From Rhodospirillales bacterium (lineage in GTDB: Bacteria; Pseudomonadota; Alphaproteobacteria; CACIAM-22H2), in NCBI GenBank assembly GCA_016794025.1, contig JAEUKX010000014.1, positions 62,001 through 126,000 on the forward strand: 64,000 bases of DNA, given 5' to 3'. Position numbers and translations under genes: made by a program. Each line of letters starts with the position of its first letter. Positions within the stretch are counted from its first letter, which is position 1. The notes under the pieces are model-generated. The model had not been told where the DNA came from and ran no database searches. It saw only the letters and a list, made by a program, of their open reading frames with translations. Positions 26,699 to 37,200 of this stretch are shown here, one piece after another.

Positions 26699-27618
26699 CC
26701 CAGGGAATCGAGCGTACGGCGAAGACCTTCTTCGAGCGCGACTGACGGGCGCCAGCCAAGCGCCCTGAGACGCGCCGGTTCGCTGAGCGACAGGCGAATA
26801 TCGCCCGCGCGCGCTTCGGTGAATTCGGGATCCGCGGGCGAACCGGCAAGCCGCTGGAGCGTGCGCGCAAGATCGACGATGCGTGTGGCAATACCGGTTC
26901 CGACATTGAAGACGGGCGCCGATACCGACGCCGCGGAGAGTCCAAGGCGAAGAGCAGCAACAACGTCCGCGACATAGACGAAGTCGCGCGCCTGCGCGCC
27001 ATCGCCCTGGATGCGGCAGGCCGTCTTCGCGCGAGCGCGTTCCGCAAAGATCGAGATGACACCCGAGTAGGGGCTCTTGGGGTCCTGACGCGGCCCGTAC
27101 ACATTGAAGAAGCGGAAGCCCGCCGTCGGAATGCCGTGCACGACGCCACCGACCCGCGCGTGCAGTTCACAGCCGAGCTTGTCGGCGCCATAGGCGGACA
27201 ACGGCTGCGGTCGCGCGGTCTCCGCCAGCGGCAGGTCCGGATTGTCGCCATAGATCGCTGCCGACGAGGCATAGACGACCGGTACCGCTCCGCCCTTGCG
27301 TGCATGGCGGGCCGCATCGAGGACATGGATTGCCGCCGTCAGGTTCGTATGGTGGGTTCCCGCCCAGTCTTCGTTGCCACGCTGAACCGAAGCGATCGCG
27401 GCAAGATGGAAAATGCCGTCGCAGTCCTTCGCGGCGGCGGCAACCCCCACCGGATCGCCGACATCGCCCACGACGAGTTCCGCACGCAGGCCAAGATTTT
27501 CGCGCTTTCCCGTCGACAGATCGTCAAGGACACGGACCTTGTGGCCGTCGGCGAGCAATGAATCCACGAGGTGGGAGCCGATGAATCCCGCTCCCCCAGT
27601 CACAAGATACGCCGGCAC
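26695..27618 (-). CDS. NAD-dependent UDP-sugar epimerase, PelX-like, last gene of the pel operon
   Basis: A 307-residue extended SDR. The NAD motif GGAGFIG is at 8-14, LDDLSTGKRENL follows strand 2, with YASSAAIYG (catalytic Ser region) and the YxxxK pair in AYGADK. FFNVYGPRQDP and RDFVYVADV are typical of UDP-glucose/UDP-GlcNAc 4-epimerases. Pel contains N-acetylgalactosamine, and a PelX C4-epimerase supplying UDP-GalNAc is linked to some pel loci, so this role is likely here. It starts 14 bp after the pelG stop. The C4-epimerase assignment versus other NDP-sugar chemistry is inference. Confidence 0.88.
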   Translation of the reverse strand: MPAYLVTGGAGFIGSHLVDSLLADGHKVRVLDDLSTGKRENLGLRAELVVGDVGDPVGVAAAAKDCDGIFHLAAIASVQRGNEDWAGTHHTNLTAAIHVLDAARHARKGGAVPVVYASSAAIYGDNPDLPLAETARPQPLSAYGADKLGCELHARVGGVVHGIPTAGFRFFNVYGPRQDPKSPYSGVISIFAERARAKTACRIQGDGAQARDFVYVADVVAALRLGLSAASVSAPVFNVGTGIATRIVDLARTLQRLAGSPADPEFTEARAGDIRLSLSEPARLRALGWRPSVALEEGLRRTLDSLG

Positions 27619-27632
27619 AGGTCCCTCTCAGG

Positions 27633-29015
27633 TCAGTCGCGCCGGACCGATGGATTGATCTCGACGAATACCAGATACGGAAGAGAGGCCATCTTGCGCA
27701 GCATGATCACATAAGCAAGAAAAAATGCGGTCACGGCAGAGAGAAAATATCCATACCCGTACCAGGAGAAACCGGCCCAGAGGGTGCCTGCCGAGAAAGC
27801 GGCATTGAGGACAAGAAACAGGACGACGATCTTGAGGGCGAGCCGCCGCAGATCGAAATACGAGAACACGATGAGCACGAACAGCAACAGTGCATGGAAG
27901 AGCGCGCCCAGAACGCCGAAGCGGAACATCGCGATCTGCCCGAAACCCAGTCCCAGGCTTTCGAAGATTGCCGGGGCAAGCAGGATCGCGAGATAGCTGA
28001 TCGCCCCCTGGAGCACGACGAGAACACGGAACCCCTCGCCCACGGTATCCATCAGCTCGATCTGCGCGGCGCGCAGGCGCGCGAACGTTCCGTGTTTCTG
28101 CACCTCCCGGAAAAAGGCGAGGTACTTCTCGAAGAAGGACGTCTCCACGATCAGGACGAACATCGCCATCGCCGGCAGGATCGTGAGGTAGGCAAGGAAC
28201 ATCGCGCTGTCGTATTCCGGATACGACACGAGCGCGCCGGCCTCGATCTGCCGCTGTGGCGAAAGCCACATGATCCATTTGTCGATCCAGATCGCCGCAT
28301 TGTAGCAGAACGACATCGCCGCGAGGTCCCAGTACCGGCGGAAATACGCGACAAATGCGAACGGCCGCAGCACCGGATACGGATATTCCGCGAATATCCG
28401 CGCGATGAGCGCGAACAGCACAATGGCGATGCCGCCGGTGAAACCGGACAGGAGCCCGAATGCCCCCATGTCGGAGAGTGCCGCCCCCAGGACAAGACCG
28501 GCGGCCATGCCGAGGAAGAAGCTCCACGTGATCGTGCGGAAGTCCTTGAGGGTCGACAGGAACACGGCGGCAACCCAGAGCGCGCCGGTCAGCAGATATC
28601 CCGCGACCGCCACAAGCCGGACGGCGAATGGCGCGTCGACGAAGAAGCCGTAGAACGTGATCGCGATGGGCGCCTGCGTAGCGAGCATCAGCGCGGTCGA
28701 GCCCAGCAACATGCCGGGTCCTTCGCTTGCATCGCGAAGGTAGATCCGGTCGGCAAGGTAGCGCGTGACGACGATCGAAATCGGGCCCGCGCAGACGAGC
28801 GAGAAGCCGAAATTGTAGATGACGATCAGCCGGAAAAGCGACACGTCCGCATTGCGCGCCGCATCCTCGGCAACGACCGAGAGCGCGCCGAGCGCAAGGA
28901 TTGTTACAAGCCAGGGGCCCGATGCAACGAGCGTCGCGTGCATGAAGGCACGCAGCGAGCCCATCACGTCGTCCGAACGTGCAAGTTCGCGCAAGGAGAA
29001 GCCGATGCCTGCCAT
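27633..29015 (-). CDS. pelG: Pel polysaccharide inner-membrane transporter PelG
   Basis: A 460-residue polytopic protein (about 12 helices) close in length to Pseudomonas PelG. It opens with the PelG-typical MAGIGFSLREL. Further family-like stretches are the LVASGPWLVTILAL first helix, GPISIVVTRYLADRIY, YNAAIWIDKWIMW and YLTILPAMAMF. PelG belongs to the MOP flippase superfamily and forms the synthase/export complex with PelD, PelE and PelF. The ATG shares a base with the pelF stop (TGATG). The C-terminus ends at 27633 just before the epimerase. Confidence 0.95.
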   Translation of the reverse strand: MAGIGFSLRELARSDDVMGSLRAFMHATLVASGPWLVTILALGALSVVAEDAARNADVSLFRLIVIYNFGFSLVCAGPISIVVTRYLADRIYLRDASEGPGMLLGSTALMLATQAPIAITFYGFFVDAPFAVRLVAVAGYLLTGALWVAAVFLSTLKDFRTITWSFFLGMAAGLVLGAALSDMGAFGLLSGFTGGIAIVLFALIARIFAEYPYPVLRPFAFVAYFRRYWDLAAMSFCYNAAIWIDKWIMWLSPQRQIEAGALVSYPEYDSAMFLAYLTILPAMAMFVLIVETSFFEKYLAFFREVQKHGTFARLRAAQIELMDTVGEGFRVLVVLQGAISYLAILLAPAIFESLGLGFGQIAMFRFGVLGALFHALLLFVLIVFSYFDLRRLALKIVVLFLVLNAAFSAGTLWAGFSWYGYGYFLSAVTAFFLAYVIMLRKMASLPYLVFVEINPSVRRD

Positions 29016-30562
29016 CAGGCCGCCTCCGTCCCGCCACGCCGGGCATCCGGCATGTCGCGGTACGTTTCGTAGATCTCGCGGTAGATGCCGTCGATCGTCC
29101 GCTTGTTGTAGAGGAGTTCCACCCGTCGCTTGATCGCCGCCGCACACCGACGATGCCATTCCTTGTCGACAAGCAGCCGCGCCAGCGCACGTCCCGTCGC
29201 GGCAGGGTCGGCGAGACCCGTCACCTCGCCGCCGGGGCCCAGCCGCGGCCTTTCGTCCGACCGTCCTTCCAGCATCTCGCGGCAGGCGCCGACGTCGGTC
29301 GCCACCGTGGGAACTCCGGCAGCACCGCCCTCGAGAATCACGAGCGGCTGGGCCTCGGAGACGGATGTCAGCGCGAGGGCGTCAATGCGGCCAAGCCAAT
29401 CGCTCAGCTTCTGGCGGCCCATGAACCTGAGCGTTCCATCGAGCCCCAGCAGGCGCACCAGATCCTTGCACTCCGCGGCATAGGCCGGATCCTCGTCCTC
29501 GGGTCCCAGGACGAAGGCCTGCAGGTCGGGAACCTCGCGCTTGGCAACTGCGATCGCGCGTATGAATGTCTTGATGTCCTTGATCGGCACCACGCGACCG
29601 ATCAGCGCGACTGTCGGCGGCCGGCCCTCGTCCTGGCGCGGTATGGCGGCATAGCCGTCGAAGTCGATGCCGTTGGGAATGACGCGCAGGCGATCGGGCG
29701 GTGCACCGTCGCGGCGCTGCATGGCCTGATTGCCCTCGTAGAGCGTGATGATGGATCGGGCCATCGAGTAGAGGCAGCGCGAATAGGACACGAACGTGTC
29801 GATCCACAGATCCTTGAGATCGCGCCGTTCGCGCTCGACTGCCAGCGCCCGCGGACGGTTCGACGACAGCCAGTCCGCCATCGTGATTTCGATCCGCCGC
29901 TCGTTCGTGTAGATGCCATGCTCGGTCACGAAGCACGGCCGGCCCGTCTCGATCGCCGCGCGCGCGGCCATAAGCCCGGCGTAGCCCGTCGAGATCGTGT
30001 GGAAGACACGCGCCTTGGGCAGATCGCTCAGGACGCAGGAAAAGAGGCCTCCGAGCTGGGCCCGCCAGGTCCAGAAATAGTCGAGAAACGAGCAGTCAGG
30101 CACGCTTTGTTCGTACATCCGCACGAGCGTGTTCCAGGCTGCCGGCGAATTGAGCAGCGTTTCCGCGCCAAGTTCGCGCCGCCGCGGCCCCAGCACGGCA
30201 AGTATCCGCTCGAGATCCTCGATCGATCCGCGCGATTCGATCGAGAGAAGCGCCCCCTCGATCTCGCGGAAAAGCCTCTTCAATCGCCGCGCCGAACGTG
30301 GACCTGGCTCCGGTTGCTGAAGAAACACGTGCGTCAGGCCAACGACATTGTCGGCGATGGGATACTTGAAGGCGCGGTCACGTCGATCGGCGAGCAGTGC
30401 CACACAATGGAACTTCAGATGGGGCTGCGCCCGGATCAGGTCGTTGACCCAGGTCGACACGCCTCCCGAGACGTACGGATAGGTACCCTCGAGCAGCAGG
30501 CAAACGTCTGCTGATGGCGCGTCCAGCCGCGTGAAATCCGAGTTGGGCTGGAAATCCGTCAT
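29015..30562 (-). CDS. pelF: Pel polysaccharide glycosyltransferase PelF (GT4)
   Basis: A 515-residue cytosolic glycosyltransferase with the PelF N-terminus DVCLLLEGTYPYVSGGVSTW, TEHGIYTNERRIEI in the acceptor domain, VIPNGIDFDGY between the two Rossmann domains, and the GT4 nucleotide-sugar site EAQPLVILEGGAAG (E-x7-E). It polymerises Pel from UDP-GalNAc/GlcNAc at the inner membrane with PelDEG. It is 3 bp downstream of pelE and overlaps pelG. No catalytic residues appear lost. Confidence 0.96.
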   Translation of the reverse strand: MTDFQPNSDFTRLDAPSADVCLLLEGTYPYVSGGVSTWVNDLIRAQPHLKFHCVALLADRRDRAFKYPIADNVVGLTHVFLQQPEPGPRSARRLKRLFREIEGALLSIESRGSIEDLERILAVLGPRRRELGAETLLNSPAAWNTLVRMYEQSVPDCSFLDYFWTWRAQLGGLFSCVLSDLPKARVFHTISTGYAGLMAARAAIETGRPCFVTEHGIYTNERRIEITMADWLSSNRPRALAVERERRDLKDLWIDTFVSYSRCLYSMARSIITLYEGNQAMQRRDGAPPDRLRVIPNGIDFDGYAAIPRQDEGRPPTVALIGRVVPIKDIKTFIRAIAVAKREVPDLQAFVLGPEDEDPAYAAECKDLVRLLGLDGTLRFMGRQKLSDWLGRIDALALTSVSEAQPLVILEGGAAGVPTVATDVGACREMLEGRSDERPRLGPGGEVTGLADPAATGRALARLLVDKEWHRRCAAAIKRRVELLYNKRTIDGIYREIYETYRDMPDARRGGTEAA

Positions 30563-30565
30563 GCG

Positions 30566-31687
30566 TCAGGCCGGCACCCAGAGCCGAGCCGCTTCGCGCA
30601 GCCGCGGATCGGCGTTCTCGTCCCCATCCAGCAGCGGAACGATACGCGCCGCCGCTTCGCGAAGCTGGACAAACGCGCCGATACGGAAAAGGCATTCGAG
30701 ATACCAGATCGCGCCGGCCGGCTTCAGCCGGCCTGCACCCGCCGAGGTCGCCAGAAGATCGGCGGCCGTCCGGTATTCCCCCATCCGCACAAGCAGACGG
30801 CCGATCGCAAGTTCGACATCGCCGTTCTCGGGCGCAAGTTCGAGAGCGGAAAAATAGAGTTTGAGCGCCCGGTGCCGGTTCTCCGCCTGCCGGTCATTGT
30901 CGAGCAGGCCGGTGAAGGCGTAGTCGTCGTAGTGGCGGGCGGCGGCGAAAACGAGCGGCATGTCGCGAGGTCGCCGGACAAGCTCCGATTCAAGGTCGAT
31001 CGACCGGCGCAGGAAGCGTTGCTCGATCTGCGCCACGGCCGTCGCGGCCTGAACGCGGATCGCCGGCTCGGGATGACCGAGCGCGCTCTTCAGGGCCGGC
31101 GCGAAGGCCGGCTTGAAGTACGTGGCGATCAGCGCGATCAGCGCCTGCTTCTGATCGAACGTACCGAAGGCAAGTATGTCCGTGAACGATGCGACCGAGC
31201 GCGCGGCGGTCTCGTCGTCACTGCCGTCCGTGACGATTTGCTGGAATAGGGCCCTTGCACCTTCGATCTGCTGATCCGGGAACAGGGCGGCATACCATTC
31301 TTCGAAGCTGGTCGTGTGGCGCCGGAACAGCGCGAACAGTGCCGCACACAGCATCGCGCCGGCGGCCCCGAAAGGCCCGGCCGTCACGGCGGCTCCCACA
31401 GCGAGCCAGGGCAGCCGCAGGTCGAGGGCGCGGCGAGACACGGTCCAGATCCAAAATCCGCCAAGAACCACCGCCGCACCATGTACGCCGACGACGGCGG
31501 CCGGGTCTTCCCCGCCCGTCGCCGTATCCCACCACGCCCAGCCAGTTGCCGCCGCCAAGCACGCGGCAACGGCGAAGGTTTCGGCGACGGGGGCGTGCCC
31601 GGCCACCCGTGCCAGCGAGGCCAGCATCTCCGCATGTTCGCGATCGCGCCGGCCGCGGCGGCGATCGTCGGCGCGGACCTCGCTCAC
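30566..31687 (-). CDS. pelE: Pel inner-membrane scaffold protein PelE
   Basis: A 373-residue protein if translation starts at GTG 31687, whose codon overlaps the pelD stop as GTGA; an internal ATG at 31627 would give 353 residues. Two or three membrane helices (FAVAACLAAATGWAWW, VHGAAVVLGGFWIWTV, LPWLAVGAAVTAGPF) are followed by HTTSFEEWYAALFPDQQ. A long helical repeat region then ends in TPR-like units (NRHRALKLYFSALELAPENG, GEYRTAADLLATS). This architecture and the position between pelD and pelF identify PelE. It is slightly longer than the Pseudomonas protein, mostly through its N-terminus. Confidence 0.88.
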   Translation of the reverse strand: MSEVRADDRRRGRRDREHAEMLASLARVAGHAPVAETFAVAACLAAATGWAWWDTATGGEDPAAVVGVHGAAVVLGGFWIWTVSRRALDLRLPWLAVGAAVTAGPFGAAGAMLCAALFALFRRHTTSFEEWYAALFPDQQIEGARALFQQIVTDGSDDETAARSVASFTDILAFGTFDQKQALIALIATYFKPAFAPALKSALGHPEPAIRVQAATAVAQIEQRFLRRSIDLESELVRRPRDMPLVFAAARHYDDYAFTGLLDNDRQAENRHRALKLYFSALELAPENGDVELAIGRLLVRMGEYRTAADLLATSAGAGRLKPAGAIWYLECLFRIGAFVQLREAAARIVPLLDGDENADPRLREAARLWVPA

Positions 31688-32721
31688 CGCGCGGTTCCCG
31701 CATCGATCCCATGCATGGCGGATTCGAAGCGCCGGGCATGGGAATACGCCGTGCCGATCCACTCGCACAGCAAACGGAAATTCTCGATCGACGTCACGCT
31801 GAGATCGAGGAAACCCATCTCCTCGATCTTGAGCATGCCGACGACCTCGCCACTGTCGACATTGAGCAGTGGGCCGGCAAGCAACCCCTCGCCGGCCAGA
31901 ATGCGTTCGTCCTCCGCCACCGCAGCGACAAGCGTTCGGTGCGAGCCGATGACGGCCTGAAACAGCGCAGACTGGCCGTCGAACGACCGCGCGAAGACGG
32001 TTTCGGCCGCTTCCCAGCCTTCGTTCGTCGCGAGTTCAAGCACATCGCCGTTCAGCAGGAACAGCGAGAAACGTCGCGGACTCATGACCGTGCGCACCAG
32101 ATCGGCGACCCCCGCCTGCACCTCGTGCGTCGCCATCCGCTCGATGCCCTTCGCGGCATTGTAGATCGCGAAGACGGTGCGCAACTGTCCTGCGACACGT
32201 GACTCGAGACTTTCGCGCCGCGCATCCAGCCGTCGATAGGCTGCCGCGATGACTTCTTCGCGCTTTCGCGACTGCAGCACCTCTTCGCGCAGCGCGTCGC
32301 GCTCGCGCCGGACCCTGCCTTGCATCTCGCCGAACACGACCGCGGCCACGGTCCAGAGCAGCGGCAACAGCGTCGCATCGAGCAGCCATCCGTAGAGGTC
32401 CTGGTCGAACCGCTGCGGCGGCAGGTTGCCGATCAGAAGCGCGGCGCTCGAGGCGGCCGCCGCGACGAGCGCTTCGGTCGTCCCATACTGAACGGCGCAT
32501 AGCAGCACGACGATCCAGAACGGGTGCGGCGAGACGGTCGTGAAGCGGCCGAAATCCAGGAACACGAAGTCGACGAGCAGCGCCGTCAGCAGGAAGGCGG
32601 TAATCTCGACGATTGCCGATCGGCGCACGCCAAGCAGCTTCGGCGCCTCGGCGACGGCCGGCATCGCAATGCGGTCGACCGCGCGCCGGCGCGGCGTCTG
32701 GCCGGGCTTCACATCCGCCAT
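31684..32721 (-). CDS. pelD: PelD lacking the GGDEF-like c-di-GMP receptor domain
   Basis: A 345-residue inner-membrane regulator of Pel synthesis. Four helices occupy about residues 33-130 (IVEITAFLLTALLVDFVFL onwards). A coiled coil (RRERDALREEVLQSRKREE) leads into a GAF domain from about residue 185 to 335 (FAIYNAAKGIERMATHEVQ, GPLLNVDSGEVVGMLKIEE). The protein stops right there. Pseudomonas PelD is about 455 residues and continues with a degenerate GGDEF domain whose RxxD site binds c-di-GMP. That domain is entirely missing, and the pelE start overlaps the stop, so it is not simply displaced by a frameshift. The start overlaps the barrel gene by 13 bp. Confidence 0.9.
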   Translation of the reverse strand: MADVKPGQTPRRRAVDRIAMPAVAEAPKLLGVRRSAIVEITAFLLTALLVDFVFLDFGRFTTVSPHPFWIVVLLCAVQYGTTEALVAAAASSAALLIGNLPPQRFDQDLYGWLLDATLLPLLWTVAAVVFGEMQGRVRRERDALREEVLQSRKREEVIAAAYRRLDARRESLESRVAGQLRTVFAIYNAAKGIERMATHEVQAGVADLVRTVMSPRRFSLFLLNGDVLELATNEGWEAAETVFARSFDGQSALFQAVIGSHRTLVAAVAEDERILAGEGLLAGPLLNVDSGEVVGMLKIEEMGFLDLSVTSIENFRLLCEWIGTAYSHARRFESAMHGIDAGTAR

Positions 32722-34292
32722 CGCGCGAAGCCCCCGAAGGAAACATACTCGCTCGCATCGCGACCCACGCCGCGCCCGTAGCCGGTCGAAAGCCCGCCCG
32801 AGAAGGCGCCATCGTCGATCCAGGAAAGGCTGGCACCGACCAACGGGCCGCCGCGGCCACCATAGCGGTCGTAGGCCGGTCCGGCCGACAGGTCCGCGAC
32901 GAGCGGCAGAGCGGTGCCGAACGTCCGCTGCCAGTCGAGCGAATACCCGGCCAGAAGGCCATGGACCTCCCGGTAGCGGAGCGGCACGGGCCTGAACTGC
33001 GTTCCGACGTTCGAGGGGTCGTCACGCGACGATATCCGCCAAGGATACTCGCCCTCGAAGACGTAGGCGATGCTTGCACCGCGCGCGACCCCGTCGAGCG
33101 GCAGGCGAAGCTCGCCGTCGGCCGAGGCCGATCGTGCCGCGTCCGCAAGACCCGGCATGCCGTAGCGGTTGGCCGCAAGGCGCGCGCGCGCGGACAGTCC
33201 GAAAAGCCACGGCTGTGCGTACTGGACATATGCTCTGTCGCGCGTGCCGTCGGCCACGAGGCTTTCCGTGAAGTCCCAGTACGGCCGGGCAATCTCGATT
33301 CCGGCGAACAGCCGCGATTCGTCGAAAAGATATTCGCGTACGATGCCGGCACCAGGCGCACGCGGATTGGCAAAGAGCTGGATGTGCGTGCGGGTACCGG
33401 CCTCGCCTTCGTGCGCAAGACCGACCGCCCCCCGCTGCCGCATGCCGATGAACCGGTCGACCGCACCCGCCGGCCGGCGCACGGACGGGCTGTCGACATA
33501 GGCTTGGTCGAACGACGCCGTCAGGCGCCAGGCCGGCGTCACCGGAACCTCGGCCATGAGGCCGAGCTGGTAGCGCTTCTCACCGGCGCTCGTGCGTCGA
33601 TACTCCGGCTCCACTCGCACGAAGGCAGCCCGGTCGCGCGCGAGGGCAGCACGCGCGGCAAGGAAATCGGCATTCGAAGGATCGGCAGCCACGGCACGAT
33701 CCATAAGTTCGGCGGCACGACGATTGCGGCCGATCTGCTGCTCGAGCCCGCCGAGCTGGGCGAGCGTCTCGCCATCCGCGGGGTCCGCCGCCGCGAGTGC
33801 GGAAAGCCTGCCGCGCGCAACGGCAACCTGCCCGGTCTGCGATTCGAGCGCTGCGCGCAGACGCTCCAGCCGCCGCTCGGCCCGCTCGGTCACGATCGCG
33901 TCGTCCGGGTCGTCGGGCACTCGCGCATCCTCGCCAATCCGGATCGCCACGACGACACCCGCGCCGTCGCGTTGCGCGGCAAGCGTCGTGCCGGGTGCGG
34001 CTACGAGCAGGAGCGTATCGAATCCCGCGCCGACGGACTCGACGAACCGCGGAAGTTCCCGGCGCAGGACATCGAAATCCGGCTCGGATATCGGCCCGCC
34101 GAACCGCAGGAGCACTTCGCGTCCGCGGACATCGATGCGAATTTCGCCCTGCCGCCGCGGAACGACCCGCACGTTCGCCAACGGGCCGTCGGTGCTCCAT
34201 GTCAGATCGAGTGCAGCCGGCCCGGCTGTCTGCGCACGAACAGCAGCGGGACAAAGCAGCACAGCCACAAGGATTGCAGCGACCCAGCGCAT
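32709..34292 (-). CDS. Pel outer-membrane beta-barrel porin (C-terminal half of PelB as a separate protein)
   Basis: A 527-residue protein. A cleavable signal peptide (MRWVAAILVAVLLCPAAVRA, residues 1-20) precedes about 200 residues including a short TPR-like stretch (GETLAQLGGLEQQIGRNRRAAE). A strand-rich region of about 300 residues with alternating hydrophobic/aromatic pattern and Tyr/Arg turns then ends in FGGFARWRM, as expected for a BAM-assembled barrel. In Pseudomonas this barrel is the C-terminal domain of a single PelB of about 1193 residues. Here it is an independent secreted polypeptide whose ATG overlaps the stop of the TPR gene (TGATG). Confidence 0.88.
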   Translation of the reverse strand: MRWVAAILVAVLLCPAAVRAQTAGPAALDLTWSTDGPLANVRVVPRRQGEIRIDVRGREVLLRFGGPISEPDFDVLRRELPRFVESVGAGFDTLLLVAAPGTTLAAQRDGAGVVVAIRIGEDARVPDDPDDAIVTERAERRLERLRAALESQTGQVAVARGRLSALAAADPADGETLAQLGGLEQQIGRNRRAAELMDRAVAADPSNADFLAARAALARDRAAFVRVEPEYRRTSAGEKRYQLGLMAEVPVTPAWRLTASFDQAYVDSPSVRRPAGAVDRFIGMRQRGAVGLAHEGEAGTRTHIQLFANPRAPGAGIVREYLFDESRLFAGIEIARPYWDFTESLVADGTRDRAYVQYAQPWLFGLSARARLAANRYGMPGLADAARSASADGELRLPLDGVARGASIAYVFEGEYPWRISSRDDPSNVGTQFRPVPLRYREVHGLLAGYSLDWQRTFGTALPLVADLSAGPAYDRYGGRGGPLVGASLSWIDDGAFSGGLSTGYGRGVGRDASEYVSFGGFARWRM

Positions 34293-37200
34293 CAGCCGTT
34301 CGGCTCCAGGACGCGCCGGGCCGGCGCCGTGCGGCCCAGCTCGAGCAGCACACCCGCATAGTCGGCCCGCAGATCGCGGTTGCGCGGCTGTTCGCGCAGG
34401 AGACGCTCGTACAGCGTCACAGCCTCCTCCGACCGGCCAAGCCGGTGATACAGATACGCCTGCACGGCACGCGCCGCGAACGGCGGCGGCCTCAGGCCTT
34501 CGATTGCCGCCAGTGCGCGCTCGTGCTCGGTCCGGGCGGCTAGACGGTCCTTGAGACGATAGAGCGATTCGCCCAGATAGTAATGGGCCTCCCAGTCGGA
34601 TGGGCCAGCAGCCGGCGCGCCCGCCAGATACCGCTGGAGAAGGCTGCGGGCGCGTTCGAAATCTCCGTCGGAAAAGGCGGCAAAACCCACCTGCCGCTGC
34701 GCCTCGCGGCGCGCCGGATCGAGAAGCAGCAGCCGCGCGTACGCCAGTCTCGCGAGGTCGGGCCGATTGCCGGCTGACGCGAGCTCACCGAGCTTCAGGG
34801 CCATATCCGGGTCGCCTTCGCGCGCAATCCGCGACTCGACAAGTCGACCGAAAGCGATCCTGTCGTCGGCGCTACCGGCCAGCAGATGAGCCTCCGCGGC
34901 TGCCACCGTTGCCGGACCACCCGCACGGCCCGGCGTCGCGGCATCTGCAGCCAGGACATGCGCGGCACGCTGCGGTGCGCCGGAATCCAAAAGGACACGT
35001 GCCCAGCCAAGCCGGTCGGCCGGCGTCGGCATCGCGCGCGCCTGCGCCTCGATCCAGTCGAGCTGCCGCGCGTCCGGTCGGGGCCCCATCAGGAACAGGA
35101 CCTGCCGGACATCGGGGTTCGCGGTCGGGCGGCCCGCTGCAAGCCGCTCGAAAATGTCGAGTGCCCGCATCTTCTCGCCGAGGTCGAGCAGTCGGAATGC
35201 AAGCTGACGACGCGCCTCGTCACCCGTCTTCGGATCAACGCTCCGCCGCACGAGCAACGCCACAAGCTCGTCGCGGCGCCCCGCACGCTCGAGCGCAGCC
35301 TCGAGTGCATCGTTCCATTCGCCGCCGAAATCAGCCGCCGCCCGCCGCAAGGCCGGCAGATGGACTGCCGGCGGCGTGCGCTCCAGCAGGGCATAGGTCG
35401 CCTCGCGGCGGATCGCCGGGGGAAGATCGTCGCGGCGCGCGACGTCAAGAAGGACGGGAACCGCGGCTTCGATCCGCCTGGCATCCGCAGCTGCGGTGAC
35501 CAGCGCGCCCAGCCACTCCGCCGGATTGGCCCGCGCGCGACGCACAAGCTCGGGCAGCACGTCATCCCAGGATTTCGCGTCGACGAGTGCATAGAGCGCT
35601 TCGTCGCGCGCCGCGGCCACGAGCGATTCGTCGACCAGTCGACTGCGCCAATACTCGCGCAGTTCGCCGCGCGCCCGCTCGTCCCGCTTCGCCACGTCGG
35701 CGAGCGCCGTGCGATAGAGCGCCTCGACCTCGTCATTGGCCATGACCGGGCGCAGCGCGCGCGCCTCGGCCAGCGCCTCCGCAGCCCGGCCCGCGGCAAG
35801 TGCAGCCTGCGCAAGACGCAGGCGGGCAACGGGTGTCGGCCCTTCGAGGGCGCGCAGGCGTCGCGCCGCCACGAGCTGGAGCGCGGGCGACTTCGCGTCA
35901 CCGCCAATGAAGAAAAGATCGGTGAGGACATTGCCGGGAAGCGAAGCCGGCGCTTCCGTTTCCAGCCATCGGGCGACGGCATCCCCCCTGCCCGCCTGCG
36001 CCATGACCAGTGCCCAGCCTGTTGCCGCCGCAAGGGAAGTCGGTCGCTGCCGGCGCAGACGTTCGAAGACCGGCACGCCATCGGCCGCACGCCCCGCGAG
36101 AAGATAGAGCTGGGCCAGATCGCCCACGGCCGCGTCCGGCAACGCCGGGTCGTTGGCCAGACGCAGCAGGAGATCCAGCGCATCGCTGCGTGCGCCCGCG
36201 GCCACGAAGATCTGGACGAGCGTCAGGGAATCGTCGAGCCCCACACCGGGCCTTCCCAGGGCAATGCGTGCCAGTCCAACCGCCTTCTCCGGTTCGTCGA
36301 GCGCGGAATAGACGCGCGCCGCCAGCAGCGGCCGTTCGGCCAGACGCGCCTGACCGGCACCTTCGGCGATGGCACGCAGGAAGTCGAACTGGCGCCGGTC
36401 GAGCGCCTGACCGGCAAGCGCCTCGATCTGGGGTGCGGTGAGAGCTGCGAGATCGAGCGAACGTGCAAGCGCGAAGGCAGTCTCTGCACGCCCGCTTTCG
36501 ATGCCGATCTCGACAAGGTCGCCGAGGACCGCAGCAGTGAATCCGGCGGTTCCACGCGCCGTCTGCAGGTCGAACAGGCGGCCGGAAAGCGCTCGATCGC
36601 CGGCATCTATCGCAAGCCGCATGATCGCGACATTCGTCGCCGGATCCTCGCCGATCCGCGATTCGACCGGCGACAGCGCCTCGAGCCCCGCCTTGGCGAG
36701 TCCCCGCCCGCCGAATGCGCCAACGACCGCCGCGATATCGGCCGGGCCCGTATGAAGGTCCAGATGGCCACGCGCGTGCGCGACGGCACCGGGCACATCC
36801 TTGGCCTCAAGCGAAACGCTGAGCCAGAGATCGAGTATCGATGCATCGACGCGATCGGGCAGCCGTCGGGCGAGCGCGGACAGCGTGCGTTCAGCCTCGT
36901 CGAACTGGCGGCGCCGCGCCTGCAACTCCGCAAGATCGGCAAAGTCGTCGACCTGCGCCTCGGGCAGCGCCACGAGACGTTCGAGAACACCCGTCTGTGC
37001 CTCGGTCTCGCCGGCAAAATTGTAGAGTGCCGAAAGCTCCCGCAGTTCGTCCGGCTTCGGATCGAGACGAACGATCTCGGCGAGGTTTGCGCGGCGCGCT
37101 TCCTCGCGTCCCGCCCAGCGCAGATAGACCGCGAGCAGCCGCCGTGCGCTCGCCGCTTCCGCCTGCGCGAGCCGATCCTGCCCGATTAGGGTCTCTAGAA

